From Lantana camara (Eukaryota > Streptophyta > Magnoliopsida > Lamiales > Verbenaceae), in NCBI GenBank assembly GCA_037501455.1, contig CM074858.1, positions 15,364,501 through 15,428,500 on the forward strand: a DNA stretch of 64,000 nt, in the 5' to 3' direction. Shown here in pieces: positions 58,289-64,000 of the stretch. Positions within the stretch are counted from its first letter, which is position 1. Each line of letters begins with the position of its first letter. The position numbers were made by a program, and so were the translations under genes. Under the pieces are notes generated by a model. That model made no database searches. It was not told the DNA's origin and saw only the letters and a program-made list of their open reading frames with translations.

Positions 58289-60108
58289 TGATAACTCGTT
58301 AATTCGCCATTTTTATGATGAAATTATGTCCCGAATTATGAATTAATTGATATTATTTTGAAAGAAATTGATGCTTTATTATTTATATTGTAGATTCGGG
58401 GCTTGAAGATGAAATTGGTGTGAATTTGATTATTTTATGAAGATATTCTCGTAAGGAGCAGAATCGGTTGGTTCAAGGCTGTTGCTAATCTACTGCATGA
58501 AAATTTGGATGGAATTGGGATGTAATTTGGAGGTTCTGCATGCAAGTAACGTGGGTAGCTTTTGATTAGTTTGATTAACCGCCTGTTGCATGCACACGAT
58601 GCTTTGGAATTATTGGGAAGGAATTGATTAAATTAGAGGCTGACTTGTCTTGTGGGCCATGAATGCATTCTGGAGTGGGTTTTGAAATAGTGGGCTGAGC
58701 ATGCCTTTGAACTTAATTGGGGCTGCTCATATGTGATAAATTGGAATGGGCCGTGTGTTTTGAAGCCCAATTTGCTTGGCTTGATTTGTGGGCTGTACTT
58801 ATGGTTGGGAATTCATTGTGAAGGCCTAATTGTGGGTTATTTTCTGAACTTGGAGGACAAGTCACGTTTGAGAATTGCATGAGAATTAAGAATCCGATTT
58901 GGAGGCAACTTCTGGGTCTATTTATTGAAGACTTTGGCTTATAATTTGGGAGATCACGCAACACTTTGGTCATATTTGAGGCGTGATTTGGGAGCAGCAG
59001 TTCGAGGTTCCGGAGACGACGTCAAGGAGCAGATTTTGTCACAATTCTTCATACTTAATTTACTTCTTTTGTTTTTAGTTGATTTATATTAAAGAATTCC
59101 TCTATTGTTTTGATAGATTTTTATGTTATGACTAGTTAAACTTTTAATTATCTAGCTAGGGATTAAGATTTGATTTGGATATTGTGAGACCTAAACATTT
59201 TTATTAATTCATGTTCATTCAGGCATTTATCTTATCTTCATGTTTCGTGTTTATTGTGATTAGGCAATTTCGGGATAGTGCACGATCTCTAGGTTGTTTT
59301 AATTGCATATTGCCATTCATGATACTTGAAGTATATGTAAAGTTGATTGATGAATTGTGATAAATTAGTGACAGGGTTTTAGCGATAGAATTCCTCGTTC
59401 ACTAAGGGATTTGATAATCTAATTTAAATCTTGCGTGTGTCACGACTTGGTTAATTAGGATTGGTGTTTTTATGGTTCTTAATGCTGCGAGTTCATTAAA
59501 TCCTGTCGAGTGTCTCTAGGGGTTGTGAATTTGTTAGGGAAGATAACTGTCGAGTGTCTCTAGGTTATCCTATAAATTAAGTAAAAACTAGGTTGAGTCG
59601 AGTGTCTCTATCAACTATAGCCAATCTGTCTGAAAAACTAGGTTGAGTCGAGTGTCTCTAGGGGTTGTGAATTTGTTAGGGAAGATAACTGTCGAGTGTC
59701 TCTAGGTTATCCGATAAATTAAGTAAAAACTAGGTTGAGTCGAGTGTCTCTATCAACTATAGTCAATCTGTCTGAATAACTTGAATCTATCATTGAGTCA
59801 ATTATCAATATAACAATTTGAATCAAATATCCCTGGCTAGATAGTTTTTCCTCTGATTGATTTAACCCTACGTGATCTTACTTGCTTAGTTTAAGTTAGC
59901 TTTTTAATTTTTGTTATTTATTTTAATCGCATACTTAGGTTAGAATAATTCTAAAAACCCCCCTTTTAATTGTTGCTTTTCGTGAATTTCTTGGAATTGT
60001 TAGAAATAAGTTAACCAGTTTCTATGGATCAACCTTGTTTGCACTATACTCCGTGTTTAGTCGTTGAATAAGAATTTTATTTATTTTTTACGGATTCGAC
60101 ACCTGTCA
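58289..60108 (+). mobile_element. Solo LTR G2 (1820 bp)
   Basis: Starts TGATAACTCG, ends GACACCTGTCA, TSD ATATG at 58284-58288 and 60109-60113. The paralogous flank of B3 copy 2 has GGGCTCATATGAAATG uninterrupted at 27801-27816, the empty site. No internal region. Contains a 142-bp tandem duplication. Confidence 0.92.
59509..59792. repeat. 142-bp tandem duplication inside G2
   Basis: Two nearly identical units (GGTTGTGAATTTGTTAGGGA at 59521 and 59663). Each includes three copies of TCGAGTGTCTCTA. Confidence 0.9.
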
Positions 60109-60582
60109 ATATGAAATGTATATTCTAGTCTCTGAGTTCTACTTGCCTTATACAACACAGATTGTATTCTTTTTTATAAAAATAAAATAAGTAATAAAAA
60201 AAAATAAAAAAATAAATCGGTTGTAATTAGGTAGCAAAGACTACTTTTTGTCGCAAAATCATTTTTTCATGTTGCAAATTCTCGATTACATAATAATATA
60301 TTAGTTATTAATTACTCATCACATATAATATATTTGATGTTATAAATATATAATTTATAAGAATTATATAAATATATATCTACTCTACAGTCTATACTAT
60401 ATGTAATATCGAGATCTTTTCAATGATACAAAAAAGTCATAAGTCCTTCAAATTACAATGTAATATATGTTTTTTTAAAATATTAATATATTTTGTAACA
60501 TATAAATAATTTTGAAGTGATTATCAGACCAAAATTTTGATGAACGTCCCAAGACGTGTTATGATCACACCAGGAGTTCTTT

Positions 60583-61070
60583 AAAAAAATTTTTGTTTCC
60601 ATAGAATTAGTCGTTTTATAATTTTAGTTCCATGCCTTTGAAATTAGACTAATTTAATCTCATTATTTTTAAAAAGTTACAATTTTGGTCGCATCCGTCA
60701 AATAATTGACGGAAAATGCATTTTTTTCCATTAACTGCAATTTGGGGAGAAAAGTTATTGTTCATTAGGTTGTTTTTTGCGAGGGTTTGCTTATTAATAC
60801 CCTATTTTAGTATCATAAATCAACTTTGAAATATTAATCTGAATCACTTTCATTAAGATAATTTAATGCTGAAATGAGGTATTAGTAAGCAATCTCTCAC
60901 AAAAAACAACCTAATGTACAATAATTTTCCACCCAAATTGCACTTAACGGCAAAAAAAAATACATTTTTCATCGATTATTTAACAGATGAGACAGGAATT
61001 GTAACTTTTTTAAAATAATGAGAGTAAATGTGTCTGATTTTAAAGAGATGAGACTATAATTACAAAAATC
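60583..61070. mobile_element. Fold-back element with long imperfect inverted arms
   Basis: Left arm parts (TTATAATTTTAG, GTTACAATTTTGG, TTAGGTTGTTTTTTGCGAG, GCTTATTAATACC) recur as reverse complements on the right (GGTATTAGTAAGC, CTCACAAAAAACAACCTAA, GGAATTGTAAC, ACTATAATTAC). The arms are about 200 bases with a short centre near 60830. No coding capacity. The family is unknown; the outer ends are unclear because G3 abuts the right side. Confidence 0.7.
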
Positions 61071-62536
61071 TGACAACTATCGAGATTGCCAAAATAATTA
61101 AATATCCGGTTCACAGCTAAACATAGTATAGTGCAAACGGGTCGAATCCACATAAATTGGTTGGAAATAATTCTAATTACCTGCAGGAAAAACGTGTAAT
61201 AAACTAGCCGACTAAATTTTGTGGGGGGTTGGATTTAATCTCTACTAACTAAGAAAACAATTAAATTAAACTAAATTATAAGAAATAACTAGTCACGTTG
61301 GAAATAGGTTTTAAACAATCAGGTGGAAAATAATACCTAGCTAGGAATTATAATTCAGTTTAGACATCAATCCCGGACTCAATAATAAATTCAATTCTTT
61401 CAAATAGGTTAGCTATAGCAGATAGAGACACTCAACTCCGCCTCGTTTTCTCTTAAATATTAGAACAACCTAGAGACACTCGACAGTTATTCCCTAATCA
61501 ATTCACAACCCCTAGAGACACTCGACAGGATTTAATAAATCAACAACATTAAGAATTAAGAAAACACTAACCCTAATCAACCTATTCACGACACGTGCTA
61601 AATTTAAATTAGATTATTAATCCCCTTAATAAGTTGAGAACTGCAACCAATCATTCTTATTAACACGCCAATAATTATCTATCAAGCATTATATAAAACT
61701 TCATGCAATCAAGATTGGCAATACGCAACAAACTTAGAAAATCGGACCCTAATCAACTAAATAAATAAATCACGATAAACACTGCATGCAGAGAACTAAT
61801 AAATACTTGAACTTAAATTGAATTATGAAAAACACTTAGGTCTCATGATGTCAAAACTAAACTATAATATCCTAGCTAAGTATTAAGAAAATTAGCTACT
61901 CATATCCATATTGTTCGGAAGCAATAAACAAAGTAAAAACATGAATCTAACTAAAGGAAAGGTTGAAGAGGGAAGATCGTCTCGGATGAATCTTCAAGCT
62001 CTTGCCTCCAAGGTCTTCTTGCCAACTGCTGCTCCAAATCTCGAAAGAAAAGTGTATCTCCCAGTCCAAAAGTTCTCGCCCAAAACATGAATATATAGCC
62101 ACGGAGCCTTGGGCATCAAGCTAGATTCTTTCTCCAAATCCTAGGCAAATTAGGAGTCAATCTTTCGCGAACAAACTTGTTGCCAAATTTGGATTAAATT
62201 GGACTTCTCAATAAAATAGCTCCACGCTGCAACAACTACCCTTATGGGCCCATACGTACAGGCCCACTTTTCCATTGAATCCAATGCAATTCCACTATTC
62301 AGTTTAGGCCTCTTCCATGAGCATAGCGACGCGGCCCAACAGCAACAATCCACCAAAGGAAAAGGTTATGCTCCAAAAATTCCGCTTAATCAGCCCATAT
62401 AGTTTCCAATTAGATGAAATTAGCTCCGCTGCATTAGAAACACAAAACACATCACACACACCAATATCTATCCCATTTAAGCGCTAAAAGTCAGCTACTA
62501 ACATACGAAAAAATACGAGGATTAAACATGTTATCA
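61071..62536 (-). repeat. LTR G3 (1466 bp), 3' LTR of a - strand element
   Basis: On the - strand it starts TGATAACATG at 62536 and ends ATAGTTGTCA at 61071. It is preceded by a purine tract (GTGTGGGGGAATT), marking it as a 3' LTR. It shares the TCGAGTGTCTCTA motif (three times) with G2. The other LTR lies outside the window, so no TSD can be checked. Confidence 0.75.
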
Positions 62537-64000
62537 AATTCCCCCACACTTATCCTTTCACTCGTCCTCGAGGGAAATAGAAATCAATGAAACCTCACTC
62601 CCATCAAACACATCCACAAAGGCGAACTCCGAATTTTCCGCCTAAACGAATCTAGCAAATTAAACATTTTAGCCGATCATATGGAATTAAATTAATAAGT
62701 ACAAACATCATACCCTCGTGTGTAGTGTGAAATTGAACAAAGAATGAACAAAGATTAGATCAATAAGTTAACATTTTTGTTTGCATGAAAACCAATCATC
62801 AACTTCGAATGCATCGTCACCCCAATCTCCACTAATTTGATCAACTAATGACCCGAAATCGATAGGTCTTTTCGAGATTGTAACGTAGGCTCGGGTCAAG
62901 GTTGGAAAAAGTAAATCAAAGGCTAATCACCAAGCTTACACATTTTCAATAAACCCTCAAGTGTTTCCCTTTATTTCTTCCCACTAGACTCCCTTTCCGT
63001 AACTTCTCACTACCCATTTTTGGATATTCAACAAGGCACAATTCTCTTCTTCTTTTTTTCACACTTTGCTTCTTTTTTTTTCTTTCTCTTTCTCTCATTT
63101 TTTCTTTTCTTCTTGACTTCTTTTTCTCTTTTTTTTTTTTCATCACTTTCACAATTTTCTATTCCAAACACTATGAAGATTTTCTCTTCTCATTTCAATC
63201 CCAAAAAGGAGTCTAGACATAATCAATACAATCCCAAAAGAAAATGAGTAAGCAAGGTGTAACAAAGATAAGGGTAGGAAATGGTATTGTGCACTCGGCT
63301 TGTAGCGTGGCTAAGAAAGAAATATTTGCACAATACTAAGGCTCAGCGGGGTCAATCGGGCAATGTTATTTAGTGAAATTCAATAAAAAGGCCAAAAACA
63401 CCGACAACGAATGCCTAAGTCATTTTCCAAGTCACTAGTCAATCAATCTATTTTGCCTCGACCGGGGTTAAGTACATTCTAATCAACTTTTGGAGCTCAT
63501 TCGAAAAAATATAACCAATTCATCTAAGAAATGTACATAACTTGTTCAATAATGTGCGCGAGCAATGAAGGCATCAAGTTATACTAATTAATAAAATTCC
63601 ACACAACGGTTCACGCATTCAATCGCCTAACAAGTTCTAGCCAAATCCAGAGTTCAAGCCTAAGCAAACATATTGAAAATGGGGGAAATAATCCATGACT
63701 TCTAACATCCTCGTATTCAAGCAAATTGGCACATAGAGTCAGTCCAAATAGCCCCAAAATTCACCTTAGAGACATCCCAATTAATCATAAATATTTACCC
63801 CAGTTAATCCCAGTAAAACAGTCCCGTTTATGCACATTTTCAGTTACTAAAATAGCCCTAAAATCTGAAAATAACCACTGTACAAAAATTCCAAAATAAC
63901 AGCCCTTTAACACATGCAAAATCACAAAATATACACAAAATAGCCACAAAAAAGTACGACAAGCCTACAAAGTGAGCTCGGCTCGGCTCGTCTGATCCCC
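62537..64000 (-). mobile_element. 3' internal part of the element owning LTR G3
   Basis: Non-coding 3' region running off the right edge. Begins (on - strand order, near the LTR) with GAGGACGAGTGAAAGGATAA and the polypurine tract. No domain recognised in the visible part; pol should lie to the right. Confidence 0.55.
63040..63145. repeat. Polypyrimidine tract
   Basis: Long run of T with C (TTCTTCTTTTTTTC and similar). Open frames across it on either strand (Lys/Arg/Glu-rich or Phe-rich) are compositional artefacts. Confidence 0.8.

Larger units (their letters stand above)
55877..60473 (+). repeat. Duplication unit carrying B3 copy 3
   Basis: Matches 25389-28180 on both sides of the gene. 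It is longer because it contains solo LTR G2 and about 430 extra bases at 57730-58155, and it lacks the 283-bp MITE of the other unit. Confidence 0.8.

Noticed and set aside
62946..63247. Lys/Arg-rich and Phe-rich frames
   Set aside because: Caused by the polypyrimidine tract.
1..64000. tRNA, rRNA or snoRNA genes
   Set aside because: None recognised by eye; a covariance-model search would be needed to exclude them.

Overview
The window is plant nuclear DNA, most likely from a eudicot. It is AT-rich, has plant GT-AG introns and plant B3-domain genes, and is packed with plant-type LTR retrotransposons. I see no bacterial features, no rRNA or tRNA genes and no CRISPR array. The species cannot be named from the sequence alone.

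Layout: (1) 1-5700, the 3' part of a + strand LTR element (A). It carries a spliced antisense plant-mobile-domain (PMD) gene at 1-2577 and a 3' LTR at 4691-5700. (2) 5987-18501, a complete Tat-type Ty3/gypsy element (B) on the - strand, with two 811-bp LTRs and a 5-bp target-site duplication (TSD). Its gag-pol is broken by three in-frame stops and two frameshifts. Its antisense three-exon gene (7439-10293, 881 codons, Transposase_28-like) is fully open. (3) 18855-21264, a 2.4-kb element (I) with 413-bp LTRs that keeps gag, protease and the extreme end of pol but lacks RT, RNase H and integrase. (4) 22.8-28.2 kb and 55.9-60.5 kb, three tandem copies of a two-B3-domain (REM-like) gene, each with three exons. 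Copy 2 has lost its second splice donor. (5) 28.2-37.9 kb, AT-rich DNA with a solo LTR (H) and a decayed LINE. (6) 37892-55420, an older Tat-type element (C, - strand) that split the B3 array and was itself invaded repeatedly: a truncated gypsy element (E) holding solo LTR G1, and a solo LTR (D) holding another solo LTR (F). (7) 58289-60108, solo LTR G2, inserted into the downstream flank of B3 copy 3; the matching flank of copy 2 preserves the empty site. (8) 60.6-61.07 kb, a long-arm fold-back element. (9) 61071-64000, the 3' LTR and part of the interior of a further - strand LTR element.

The only host genes I can support are the three B3 genes. The most interesting theme is that two different retrotransposons (A and B), plus a remnant in C, carry spliced antisense genes with their own promoters just upstream of the 3' LTR. 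In B that antisense gene is intact while the sense gag-pol is dead. Antisense extra ORFs are known in Tat-type elements, so the arrangement is not new in kind, but the contrast in preservation deserves a look.
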